Below are positions 16,549-24,302 of a stretch of 64,000 bases of DNA, one piece after another. Both the position numbers and the translations under genes were made by a program. Every line of letters starts with the position of its first letter. Position 1 is the stretch's first letter. Location: assembly GCF_042945595.1 (NCBI RefSeq), contig NZ_CP168493.1, positions 3,596,001 through 3,660,000 on the forward strand. Reading direction: 5' to 3'. The notes beneath the pieces are model-generated. The model saw only the letters and a list, made by a program, of their open reading frames with translations, was not told the origin of the DNA and searched no databases. Origin of the DNA: Psychrobacillus sp042945595 (lineage in GTDB: Bacteria > Bacillota > Bacilli > Bacillales_A > Planococcaceae).

Positions 16549-16971
16549 TTAATTACCAAATACCTCTTTTAATACTTCTTCGATGTCTTGATCGATTTCG
16601 TCTTCAATTTTTTCTTCGTCAACATAATTATTAAGGTTCACTTTTTTAAGCTCGGTAACTGCTTGGTCTAACTGACTTTTAGAGTTCTGTTTATAACCCT
16701 TAATACCAGTCCTAGCTTCTTTTATCTGATTATCAATAATAGCTACAATTGTAGACTCAAAACTTTCCAATGACTCTAATAGAAAAGTATTTACCTCTTC
16801 AAAAGTTTTCTCGATATCAGATGGAACAAGTTTACTTTGATTTCCACTCTCCTTCTGAAATGATTGTCCATACCATTTAGAAAGGGAGTTTTGTGGAAGA
16901 CCACTCGCATAAATGGTGCTGGAGCTTTGTAATACTATAAATACTAAAATAATTCCTAGAATCTTTTTCAT
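16549..16971 (-). CDS. Small secreted helical protein, W-[YF] family member 1
   Basis: A 140-residue exported protein of unknown function. The signal peptide MKKILGIILVFIVLQSSSTI ends near YASG; the mature part begins NSLSKWYGQSFQKESG and continues as charged helix (KIEDEIDQDIEEVLKEVFGN at the end). The ATG at 16971 has AAAGGGG 8 bases upstream; a GTG three codons earlier is less likely. It is the promoter-proximal gene of the three-gene set. The shared W-[YF] motif suggests it arose with the other two by duplication, although the rest has diverged strongly. Confidence 0.75.
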   Translation of the reverse strand: MKKILGIILVFIVLQSSSTIYASGLPQNSLSKWYGQSFQKESGNQSKLVPSDIEKTFEEVNTFLLESLESFESTIVAIIDNQIKEARTGIKGYKQNSKSQLDQAVTELKKVNLNNYVDEEKIEDEIDQDIEEVLKEVFGN

Positions 16972-17957
16972 TGATAGCACCCCTTTCTAACTGCTCTGAA
17001 CTATCCTCTCCAAGTATGTGATAATTTATAACTATTTTTTTAAAATATTATCCCTCCAATTAGTTATATAGTTTATATTTTCTTTCACTTCCAATTAACA
17101 TCTACTCGATTAGTAACAGAAGATTAACATAATCATACTTTTTCTGAATTAGATTACAACGGTTTCTCTATAACTTCTGTTTTTTCTACAATCAAAGTCA
17201 TTATTTGTTTTTTTACGACTTACATAACAAGTCAAAAGTCCACTTCATTCCCTACATTTCTTAACACTTTTAATCTATCTGTGTAAAATGACACAAAAAA
17301 CCAAAGGAAAAAACATATCTTTTAGGATACACAATTCGTTATACCTATACAGATTAATCTGTTTAAACTTTCTTCTATCTCATTTTTGCATCTAATTTTA
17401 TTTCTTATCTAATAATATTCAAATATTAAACAGCATTATTTTCTCCTATCTATTTATTTCTCTCATAATATTAAATAGTGCTCACGTTTAACAAAATTGT
17501 AATTAGTACAATAATGCCTATAATTTTATATCCAAACTTTTCCGTTTTTATAATTAACAAAACCCTTTTGTTATGGTGAATAAACACAAAAAAGCACATA
17601 CCAACTTATGGTGTGTGCTAAAAGAAATTTCATGAATTGTCGATTAACCCATATTATCCCATCATTCGAATATCCTTCTATTTAATAATAAACAATTTAG
17701 CGGAAGGCTATTTATAGCCTAATTGAGTGCCGTATATATCCACAGATAATTCCATTAAATTACCATAAAAAACTTTATTGGCAGACTTATGGATTAGTGA
17801 TATAGTTATTTTGTCCAATATTCACTTATATCCGAAACTTTAAAATTGATAAAAAAGTATTAATAATACAGAAAATTAACTCAATAATTCTAAGTTAAAA
17901 TTCGTTGGACCTTCTGTAAAGTTTGAAATTACATAAAATAATAGGTGGGTGTCATTA
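16972..17957. other. Long AT-rich intergenic region
   Basis: About 985 bases with no gene I can support. It should contain the promoter of the secreted-protein operon at its left end. At 17593-17619 there is an orphan terminator. On the minus strand upstream of that terminator a 15-codon frame (MELSVDIYGTQLGYK, starting at about 17757) is followed by stops and may be a remnant of a lost gene; this is weak. Confidence 0.4.
17587..17620 (-). terminator. Orphan terminator
   Basis: AGCACATACC at 17593-17602 pairs with GGTGTGTGCT at 17610-17619; on the minus strand a TTTTTT run follows. No intact minus-strand gene lies upstream of it, suggesting a lost gene or an unannotated small RNA. Confidence 0.5.
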
Positions 17958-19673
17958 ATGAAGTGGATTAAAAATTTGAGAATTACAAAGAAAATGTTTC
18001 TACTTACTTCCATTACAACTATAGGTTTATTACTTATTGGCGGAATTAGTCTATGGCAAATAAACAAATTAAGTAACAACATAGAAAGTGTATATCATTG
18101 GAATGTAGTCCCGATCGAAATTGTATCTAATATGAAATCGAACCAGCAAAATATTAATACTGCGGTTTTAGAATTAATAATTTCTAAAGATAATACAAAA
18201 AAGCAAGAGTTACTTTCGAAGATAAATACAGAGCAACAAAATATTGATCAATTAAGAGGACAATATAATGCGAATATCCCTGTAGTCATACAAATGTTTG
18301 AATCATTCGATAATCTAAGAAAGAATTATCAAAATCAGTTAAACGATATAATTGAATTAACAAAACAAAATAAAAGCGATAACGCTTATGGAGTTTACTT
18401 AAAACAACTAGAGCCCACTGCTATTCAATTAATGGATGTAAATTCGAATCTCATTACATTTAATAGTGATTATGCAGAAGACTTCTATAAATCAAACAAA
18501 AAAGATGCTTTAGCTTCTATTACGTTACAAGTTTCCATCATTGCTATAGCTATTGTGTTATCAGTTCTAATTAGCTGGGTAATTACAAATTTAATCGTCC
18601 GCCCTGTCAATGAAATGAAATCATTAATGCTTGAAGCGGAAAATGGGGATTTAACTGTTCAAAGCATCTATCAATCGAAAGATGAAATAGGTGTACTTGC
18701 TGTTTCCTTTAATGAAATGGTGTTTCATTTAAAAGAACTAATTAAAAAAGTACGTGAATCTTCTGAACAAGTCGCCGCTTCTTCAGAGGAGCTTACGGCA
18801 AGTGCTGAGCAAACAAATCATGCTGCTGAGCATATTGCAGAGTCTAGTATGGAATTAGCAACGGGATCTGACAGTTCTTTGAAGGGAACAGAAGATGCTT
18901 CTCTGTCTGTCAGAGAAATGGAAACAAATATTATGAATATTTCAGAGTCAATTTCCAGTGTTTCAAACAATTCTAAAGTGACCTCTTTGGAATCAGAAAA
19001 AGGAAATGAAGCTATTAAAAATACGATTCAACAAATGAACACTGTAAATGAATCAGTTCTGCATTCCGCTAATATTATTAAGTCATTAGGAGTTCGCTCA
19101 GGAGAAATTGAAAAAATTGTTGGTGTTATTTCGGATATATCGGAACAAACAAATTTATTGGCACTTAATGCAGCAATTGAGGCCGCACGTGCTGGTGAAC
19201 ACGGTAAAGGATTTGCTGTAGTAGCAGATGAAGTTAGAAAATTAGCGGAAGAATCGAGAAAGTCAGCTGATCATATCACTTCCTTAATCCGCGATATTCA
19301 AGGAAACACTAATAACGCTGTGAGTTCAATGGAAAAATGTACTGAAGATGTAGAAACAGGCATGTTGTTGGTCAATGATACAGGTGAATCATTCGAAAAA
19401 ATTTATCATTCAGCTAGTGAAGTTTCTAGACAAATGGAAGAAGTCTCTGCTTCAATTGGAAGTATTACCGAGAATGCCAAATCACTGGCATATCATATAA
19501 CGGAAGTATCCAAAACTGCAGAAAAAGCTGTTTTAAACACGCAAAACGTCGCTTCAAGTGCAGAAGAACAACTAGCTACAATGGAAGAAATATCTGCATC
19601 CTCTGATAACCTGGCGAATATGGCGGAGGAACTACAAAAAATGGTTATCTCATTTAAGGTAACAAAAGACTAA
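17958..19673 (+). CDS. Methyl-accepting chemotaxis protein
   Basis: A 571-residue chemoreceptor: membrane helix 1 at about residues 13-34, a periplasmic-side helical sensor rich in Asn and Gln (four-helix-bundle type), helix 2 at about 186-208, HAMP starting NLIVRPVNEMKSLMLEAENG, and the signalling domain with LLALNAAIEAARAGE and GFAVVADEVRKLAEES at the hairpin tip. The signalling half is closely similar to the receptor at 2989-4680 while the sensor differs, so ligands probably differ. The ATG at 17958 has AGGTGGGTG upstream and is preferred to a GTG three codons earlier. No CheR-docking pentapeptide at the C-terminus. Confidence 0.93.
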   Translation: MKWIKNLRITKKMFLLTSITTIGLLLIGGISLWQINKLSNNIESVYHWNVVPIEIVSNMKSNQQNINTAVLELIISKDNTKKQELLSKINTEQQNIDQLRGQYNANIPVVIQMFESFDNLRKNYQNQLNDIIELTKQNKSDNAYGVYLKQLEPTAIQLMDVNSNLITFNSDYAEDFYKSNKKDALASITLQVSIIAIAIVLSVLISWVITNLIVRPVNEMKSLMLEAENGDLTVQSIYQSKDEIGVLAVSFNEMVFHLKELIKKVRESSEQVAASSEELTASAEQTNHAAEHIAESSMELATGSDSSLKGTEDASLSVREMETNIMNISESISSVSNNSKVTSLESEKGNEAIKNTIQQMNTVNESVLHSANIIKSLGVRSGEIEKIVGVISDISEQTNLLALNAAIEAARAGEHGKGFAVVADEVRKLAEESRKSADHITSLIRDIQGNTNNAVSSMEKCTEDVETGMLLVNDTGESFEKIYHSASEVSRQMEEVSASIGSITENAKSLAYHITEVSKTAEKAVLNTQNVASSAEEQLATMEEISASSDNLANMAEELQKMVISFKVTKD

Positions 19674-19750
19674 TACAGTTGAAAAAAGAAAATCAAGATC
19701 CTAAATTACTCGTACCAAAACAAAACTCGAACCACAATGATTTTAATCAA

Positions 19751-19789
19751 AACGAACTCCTAATCCTAATGGATGCGAGTTCGTTTTTT
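19751..19789. terminator. Intrinsic terminator between convergent genes
   Basis: AACGAACTC (19751-19759) pairs with GAGTTCGTT (19777-19785) and is followed by a T run on the plus strand; an inner ATCC/GGAT adds to the stem. It ends the chemoreceptor gene and overlaps the stop of the kinase gene coming the other way. Confidence 0.8.
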
Positions 19790-20405
19790 ATAGATTACTT
19801 ATAATAATATCTGATTTCTTGAGAGGGTCTACTTCAATTAAATAGAATTCCTCTCCCTTCCAATATCTTCGTTCATATTTATTCAATCGATCATTCATAT
19901 CACCTATGTATGCATCTCTCTGCAAAACTCTGTGGTAACGTACATCTTTGGGACAATCCAAGAAAATCATATAATCAAAATAAGCTCTCCACTCTTTTCT
20001 TTGTAGAAAGATTCCTTCAATGAATATTAAGGTGATTTGTTCTAAGTCGATCCATTTCGAATAGCATTGATCCTGTTCCCTATCATATAACTTTAAATTA
20101 ATTGGATTTACCTTTTCGTGAGCTGCTTTAAAAAGATTGTTTTTTATATATTGTACATCCCATTGTAACTTGTAATATTCAAACCACTCCGGATGACCTG
20201 TATTGTATCTTTTCGCTCTCTCTTCGAGTAAATCATCAATATGGATTACTACTATTTTATATCCTTCGTTCATCAACTCTGTTTTTACTTTTTCCGTTAT
20301 TGACGTTTTGCCTGCACCACTTAATCCATCCAGACCCACAATATGAGGTCGATCAATCCTCTGTAATTGTTTAATTCCTTCTATAATATTTTGAAAAAAT
20401 TGCAT
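19788..20405 (-). CDS. P-loop kinase, uridine-kinase-like
   Basis: A 205-residue P-loop nucleoside-kinase-like protein. GLDGLSGAGKTS at residues 24-35 is the Walker A loop; IHIDDLLEERAKRY supplies the conserved aspartate, IFIEGIFLQ the second acidic strand, and HRVLQRDA the lid arginines. It probably phosphorylates a nucleoside or small alcohol; the substrate is undetermined. It starts 3 bases after the stop of the alpha/beta hydrolase gene, with GGTGG inside that gene's end, so the two are translationally coupled. Confidence 0.75.
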   Translation of the reverse strand: MQFFQNIIEGIKQLQRIDRPHIVGLDGLSGAGKTSITEKVKTELMNEGYKIVVIHIDDLLEERAKRYNTGHPEWFEYYKLQWDVQYIKNNLFKAAHEKVNPINLKLYDREQDQCYSKWIDLEQITLIFIEGIFLQRKEWRAYFDYMIFLDCPKDVRYHRVLQRDAYIGDMNDRLNKYERRYWKGEEFYLIEVDPLKKSDIIISNL

Positions 20406-20408
20406 AAG

Positions 20409-21320
20409 TTAATTTCCACCACTTTCTTTTATCAACTTAGTGATACTATCTATTATTATTTTTGGATCTTCCAGATGCACTGAATGCCCTGTTTTTGTTT
20501 GAATATGTGTGGTTCTAGTTGTTAGTTTCGATAAAAGTAATTGTTGTTGTTTCCATTGTTCTGAGGGATTTACAGCACTTATCACCATAATAGGTAAATC
20601 ATCACATATAGGTTTCGATTCGTGTAATTGGTTTGCAGATAGATAGCTATTTGCATATTCTCGGTAAATTGACTTAAATGCACCTAAAGTATAGCCAACA
20701 TACTTTAAATGTTTATCATACTCTTTTGCTAAAAATTTTCGACCAACTTTCTGTTTTAATATCCTTGGCAGCCCCATTAATGATGTTACATAACCAAACG
20801 TAACAAGCATTTTAAATTGTTTGTTTTGATTGCTGGAAATATACTGATTTTCATGAACCGCATCTTCTAATAGTAAGCCTGCAACATCGTCTGGATACAT
20901 ACTAACAAACAATCTCATGGTAAGTCCTCCAAATGAATGTCCTACTAATATATATGGTGGTTTAATATTTAACTTCTCTAATACTTCTTTTAATTCTTCT
21001 ACACTATCAAGCGCTGTTAGTGTCTTCCTCTTCGTTCGACTCCACCCATAGTCCCCTCTGTCATATGAAAGTACTCTAGCAATTTTTGAAATCTCTGGCT
21101 GTACGAAACACCAGTCAATGGAAGTAGACCCTAGTCCCGCTTCTAAAACGACGGTAACATCTCCGTCACCTGTTACAATAGCGTGTACTTCCGAATGCTT
21201 TGTTTGTATAATTTGGCCAGGTGGAGCAACTTTATTTATTTGATTCATCGCTAAATTCCAAGCAGTTAATGGAAATGCAAGAACTCCTAATATATTTCTT
21301 GTAATCGTCGCTAGTTTCAT
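20409..21320 (-). CDS. Alpha/beta hydrolase
   Basis: A 303-residue alpha/beta hydrolase-fold protein. GHSFGG (about residue 127) is the nucleophile elbow, the oxyanion strand is VVLEAGLGSTSIDW, and the C-terminal GHSVHLEDP carries the catalytic histidine. A hydrophobic N-terminus (ILGVLAFPLTAWNLA) may attach it to the membrane. The substrate is unknown. GGGGG at good spacing precedes its ATG. It follows the broken TPR gene and precedes the kinase on the same strand, so all three were probably one operon. Confidence 0.85.
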   Translation of the reverse strand: MKLATITRNILGVLAFPLTAWNLAMNQINKVAPPGQIIQTKHSEVHAIVTGDGDVTVVLEAGLGSTSIDWCFVQPEISKIARVLSYDRGDYGWSRTKRKTLTALDSVEELKEVLEKLNIKPPYILVGHSFGGLTMRLFVSMYPDDVAGLLLEDAVHENQYISSNQNKQFKMLVTFGYVTSLMGLPRILKQKVGRKFLAKEYDKHLKYVGYTLGAFKSIYREYANSYLSANQLHESKPICDDLPIMVISAVNPSEQWKQQQLLLSKLTTRTTHIQTKTGHSVHLEDPKIIIDSITKLIKESGGN

Positions 21321-21322
21321 CC

Positions 21323-21897
21323 CTAGTCCCCCAGATTCTCTATATATTCAATAGCATTATGAGTAGATTCAATCAATGATTGGTCACCTTTTGTTAGCCT
21401 TATCTTCATCGCTTTTTGAAAATAGTTTAAAGTTGCATCGCTTTGTCCTAATTCTAATAGGCATTTCCCTTTATGCTGGAAACCAAAATCTAAGAACACA
21501 ACTTTAAAATCATAACTGCATAGTTTTATTGCTTCATCAAATTTGTTGGGCGATTCAACGTGTTGTCCGTTGTACTTCAATGCTTCACCTAAACGAATTA
21601 AATTATTTATCTGTTTATTTCCATCACTTAATTCAATTGCTTTTTCAAGGTTCTCTATTGCCAGCAGTGTTTTACTTAGTATTCTATATAAGTTTCCTAT
21701 ATTGCCGTATAAAAAAAATTATCATCTTTAGTAGCTAATTCCTTCGTTAATAGTGAATCTTTCGCTACTTCAAACTTAAGGATGGTTTCCCTAAGCAGAT
21801 TATCATTCGAAAATTTTTCACGAAGGTAGTTATTATCATCAAAATAAAAGAATTGGTTCAGTTTCAATAAATCCAATTTTAATTCTTCAATATTTAT
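21323..21897 (-). pseudogene. Tetratricopeptide-repeat protein gene broken by a frameshift
   Basis: The last 85 codons are open (…FDEAIKLC, LLELGQSDATLNYFQKAMKI), with TPR-like helix pairs. Upstream the same protein continues in another frame: NLYRILSKTLLAIENLEKAI and, before that, LKLDLLKLNQFFYFDDNNYL. The two parts are out of register by one base at a run of eight A on the plus strand (21711-21718); one extra base would restore a single frame of about 190 codons. The 5' end also lacks a normal start: AAGGGTG is followed by ATA or ATT. Either a decaying gene or a homopolymer sequencing error. Confidence 0.65.
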
Positions 21898-21934
21898 CTA
21901 TTTTCACCCTTCATTTTTTGGTTTGAAAAAGCTT

Positions 21935-21983
21935 CTACGGTCAAAAACTAATCTATACGGTCACATTTTTTTCTATTCGGCCA
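21935..21983. repeat. Three direct repeats with exact 20-bp period
   Basis: CTACGGTCA (21935-21943), CTATACGGTCA (21953-21963) and CTATTCGGCCA (21973-21983) place their CGG at 21938, 21958 and 21978. They lie between the GNAT gene and the broken TPR gene, upstream of the latter. Confidence 0.6.
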
Positions 21984-22005
21984 CAAAATAAACTAGTTCT
22001 TCATT

Positions 22006-22512
22006 TCATATTTTCGTCCATTCCATTAACGAGTAGTTATTTTCTAAACTTCTCACTTTTCGGAACTCACATTTTTCATAGCATTTTATCGCTCTTACAT
22101 TTGTATTTTTCACGTCTAATATCACTCTATGAGCTTCTTCCTTTAGGCTAATATATTCTAAGAGCATCTCTATCATATTTGGCCCAATTCCCTTTCCCCA
22201 TAAATTTGTTTCACCGATAAACTGATCGATTCCAACTATTTTTTCATTTTCTAAATAGCCATACGCCATTGTTTGAGCTTCGGGTATTGGATAATATTGC
22301 ATAAAGCCTATTGGTGTGTTTTGAAATTCCACTATACAAGGTTTAACAGAATGGTTGCCTTCAATTCTAGGAGCATATTTTATTATTACTTGTTCCAAAG
22401 TAAGCTCTGGACCATAATATTCTAATACCTTTTCATCACTCAGCCATTTCGCCATTAATATATAGTCATCTTCATTCATTGGTCTAATTAAAATATCATT
22501 CTTATTTAACAT
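22006..22512 (-). CDS. GNAT acetyltransferase related to AAC(6') enzymes
   Basis: A 168-residue acetyltransferase. The pattern ILIRPMNEDDYILMAKWLSD, the middle IGFMQYYP, GIDQFIGETNLWGKGIGPNM (acetyl-CoA loop) and NVRAIKCYEKCEFRKV follow the aminoglycoside 6'-N-acetyltransferase (AAC(6')-Ib) group. Whether it acts on aminoglycosides is not shown by sequence; chromosomal relatives often have other substrates. I place the start at the ATG at 22512, which overlaps the region just after the preceding gene's stop (TAATATG), so it is translationally coupled. Upstream in-frame ATGs inside the previous gene are less likely. Confidence 0.8.
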   Translation of the reverse strand: MLNKNDILIRPMNEDDYILMAKWLSDEKVLEYYGPELTLEQVIIKYAPRIEGNHSVKPCIVEFQNTPIGFMQYYPIPEAQTMAYGYLENEKIVGIDQFIGETNLWGKGIGPNMIEMLLEYISLKEEAHRVILDVKNTNVRAIKCYEKCEFRKVRSLENNYSLMEWTKI

Positions 22513-22513
22513 A

Positions 22514-23104
22514 TTAAATTCCATAGTAGTGTTTTTCATAGCAAACACATTCATGAATTCGTTTAAACTTTGCTTTCAACTGATCTATGTCTTCTCCTAC
22601 ATAATGAGCAAAAACAGTAGATAGATACAATTTTGGTATTTCCGTCTCTATGACACCATTTAATTCAGATCCTTCCATAAACACATGGTAATAAGAATCG
22701 ACTTTTAAAAACTGATTTTTCTCGTACCAATTATTAACCCACTCGTCGTCTCGAGTCCATGCTTCTAATCGGTTTAACCCTAATTGAATTGCTTGCTTTT
22801 CAACTTCTTTCAATAAAGCTTCACCAATTCCTCGACGTCGATAATCTGGATGCACAGCAATATGCCAAACCATACCACCTAATCCTTCCCCCCTTGAGCA
22901 AACTGTTCTCTCCTTTACCTCATATTCCACGTCAATTAAGCCAACTATTAAACCATCTATTTCGACTACTAATTCAATTGCTTGATATTCATACTTCTCT
23001 TTTTTATTTAAAACATTTTCGTAATATGCCGTGTCTAAAAAAGCTAAAGTCCTACAGCGTACCCAACCCACTTCATCCTTGCTGCAGTAAGGTCTAATCA
23101 TCAT
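22514..23104 (-). CDS. GNAT-family acetyltransferase
   Basis: A 196-residue GNAT protein. The acetyl-CoA binding motif is VHPDYRRRGIGEALLKEVEK (R/Q-x-x-G-x-G/A as RRRGIG), preceded by a beta strand MVWHIAVHPD and followed by RLEAWTRDDEWVNNWYEKNQ. It probably N-acetylates an unknown small molecule or protein. It starts with two consecutive ATG codons after GTGGGG. The gene for the AAC(6')-like enzyme follows immediately. Confidence 0.85.
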   Translation of the reverse strand: MMIRPYCSKDEVGWVRCRTLAFLDTAYYENVLNKKEKYEYQAIELVVEIDGLIVGLIDVEYEVKERTVCSRGEGLGGMVWHIAVHPDYRRRGIGEALLKEVEKQAIQLGLNRLEAWTRDDEWVNNWYEKNQFLKVDSYYHVFMEGSELNGVIETEIPKLYLSTVFAHYVGEDIDQLKAKFKRIHECVCYEKHYYGI

Positions 23105-23198
23105 ATTTTCTAATCCCCACTTTTCTATTTTAAGTATATTAGTTCCATCTCTTATGAATTCGCCAGTTGTTGATTATTCCCTTTTTTAAATATTCCAT

Positions 23199-23220
23199 TA
23201 TAATTAGATTTATCTAATTA
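23199..23220. promoter_or_regulatory. Palindromic operator-like site over a -10 box
   Basis: TAATTAGAT and ATCTAATTA (23201-23209, 23212-23220) are perfect inverted repeats separated by two bases, overlapping a TATAAT at 23199-23204. The form is that of a MarR-type operator. It lies just before a ribosome site and a 10-codon frame at 23236. Confidence 0.45.
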
Positions 23221-23235
23221 TGAGGAGTGATATAA

Positions 23236-23268
23236 ATGAAAAACTTATTAATGGTGATTGAAAAGTAA
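23236..23268 (+). other. 10-codon leader frame or gene remnant
   Basis: ATG followed by nine codons (MKNLLMVIEK) and TAA, with GAGGAG well placed before it and a palindromic operator-like site before that. It could be a leader peptide for the acetyltransferase at 23338, or the surviving 5' end of a deleted autoregulated gene. The 70 bases after it hold no continuing frame. Confidence 0.3.
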
Positions 23269-23337
23269 AAAGCATATGCCATCTCTTTTCAATCCAATGC
23301 GCTTATTTTAAAACTATGGAATGAAAAGAGGAATTTG

Positions 23338-23880
23338 ATGTACTATCAAGATCAAGAGTTAATCATTCGACCAATACAACATGAAGATTTACCTAGACTA
23401 TGGGAATTAGCTTTTAAGGATGAAGCGCCTGAATGGAAAAAGTGGGATGCACCTTACTATGAGCATAAAGCGATACCATATGACGTATTTATGGAAAAGG
23501 CGGAATCATACGTTGCACGAGATAATTTCTGGGCAATTGAAGTGGCTGGTATAATCTGCGGAATTGTTTCATACTATTGGGAACATGAACCTTCCAAATG
23601 GCTTGAAGTGGGAATTGTATTTCATGAAGCACCGAGCTGGGGAAAAGGTTTAGGAACACGGGCTTTAAAACTGTGGATAGAGCATTTGTTTAATACAATG
23701 CCACTCGTTCGTGTTGGATATACGACATGGTCTGGTAATGATCGCATGATTAGTGTTGGTGAAAAGCTAGGAATGACAATGGAAGCACGTATACGAAAAG
23801 TACGTTTTTATAATGGTAATTACTATGATTCAATCCGGATGGGTATTTTGCGTGAAGAGTGGGAAATGTTAAAAGTCTAA
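23338..23880 (+). CDS. GNAT acetyltransferase, RimJ/RimL-like
   Basis: A 180-residue acetyltransferase of the Acetyltransf_3 (RimJ/RimL/SpeG-like) type: LIIRPIQHEDLPRLWELAF at the N-terminus, WLEVGIVFHEAPSWGKGLGT with the acetyl-CoA loop, and a C-terminal SVGEKLGMTMEARIRKVRFY followed by YDSIRMGILREEW, the typical ending. The substrate is unknown. The ATG at 23338 has AGAGG 6 bases upstream; the TTG just before it is an alternative. It is followed by the promoter of the T-box operon. Confidence 0.85.
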   Translation: MYYQDQELIIRPIQHEDLPRLWELAFKDEAPEWKKWDAPYYEHKAIPYDVFMEKAESYVARDNFWAIEVAGIICGIVSYYWEHEPSKWLEVGIVFHEAPSWGKGLGTRALKLWIEHLFNTMPLVRVGYTTWSGNDRMISVGEKLGMTMEARIRKVRFYNGNYYDSIRMGILREEWEMLKV

Positions 23881-23906
23881 TAGGAAAACTAATTCACAAT
23901 AAACAC

Positions 23907-23935
23907 TTGACAGTATTTAGAATTGGGTGTAAATT
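23907..23935 (+). promoter_or_regulatory. Sigma-A promoter of the T-box operon
   Basis: A consensus TTGACA at 23907-23912, a 17-base spacer and TAAATT at 23930-23935. Transcription would start near 23942, just before the T-box leader. Confidence 0.75.
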
Positions 23936-23947
23936 CACTATTATAAG

Positions 23948-24256
23948 TTAAAGCGATGAAGAGAAAAAGTAAAATGGTAGGATTTCTTTGAAGAGAGCTT
24001 TGGTAGCTGAAAAGAAGCAGAAAAACTCCGTTTGAACAATGGCCTCTGAGCTCTACATTGAACACGCAAATTATTTGCGCTTGAGATGTAAGCGGGATTT
24101 GGTACCCGTTATCAATACCACAGTTTAGAATTCATCTGGATAGAATTCTGTACTTGCTGAGGTCGCTTATGTGAGTAAGTGACGAATAAAGGTGGTAACA
24201 CGAGTATATTCTCGTCCTTTTCAATCTAAATGGTTGAGGAGGACGGGATTTTTTTA
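23948..24256 (+). promoter_or_regulatory. T-box leader (likely methionine-specific)
   Basis: The leader opens with AAGCGATGAAGAGAAAAAGTA, the usual start of T-box stem I (here shown as its 20-base-scale consensus region at 23951-23971), and holds the T-box sequence AAAGGTGGTAACACG at 24187-24201 whose TGGT pairs with an uncharged tRNA acceptor end. A terminator follows (TCTCGTCC with GGACGGGA, then seven T, about 24210-24256). The probable specifier is ATG in GAACAATGGCC near 24037, followed by the expected purine. Methionine fits the downstream SAM hydrolase and ECF genes. Confidence 0.85.
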
Positions 24257-24302
24257 TTTCTGTCCTTCTCAAGCAAACAAAAAAAATAGGAGAGTGTTTA
24301 AC

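Noticed and set aside
22006..22512. Calling the AAC(6')-like GNAT an aminoglycoside resistance gene
   Set aside because: The similarity is at family level; chromosomal context between other GNAT genes gives no support for a resistance role.
24192..24302. 37-codon N-terminal extension of the SAM hydrolase
   Set aside because: It is encoded by the T-box antiterminator and terminator, and AGGAG fixes the start at 24303.
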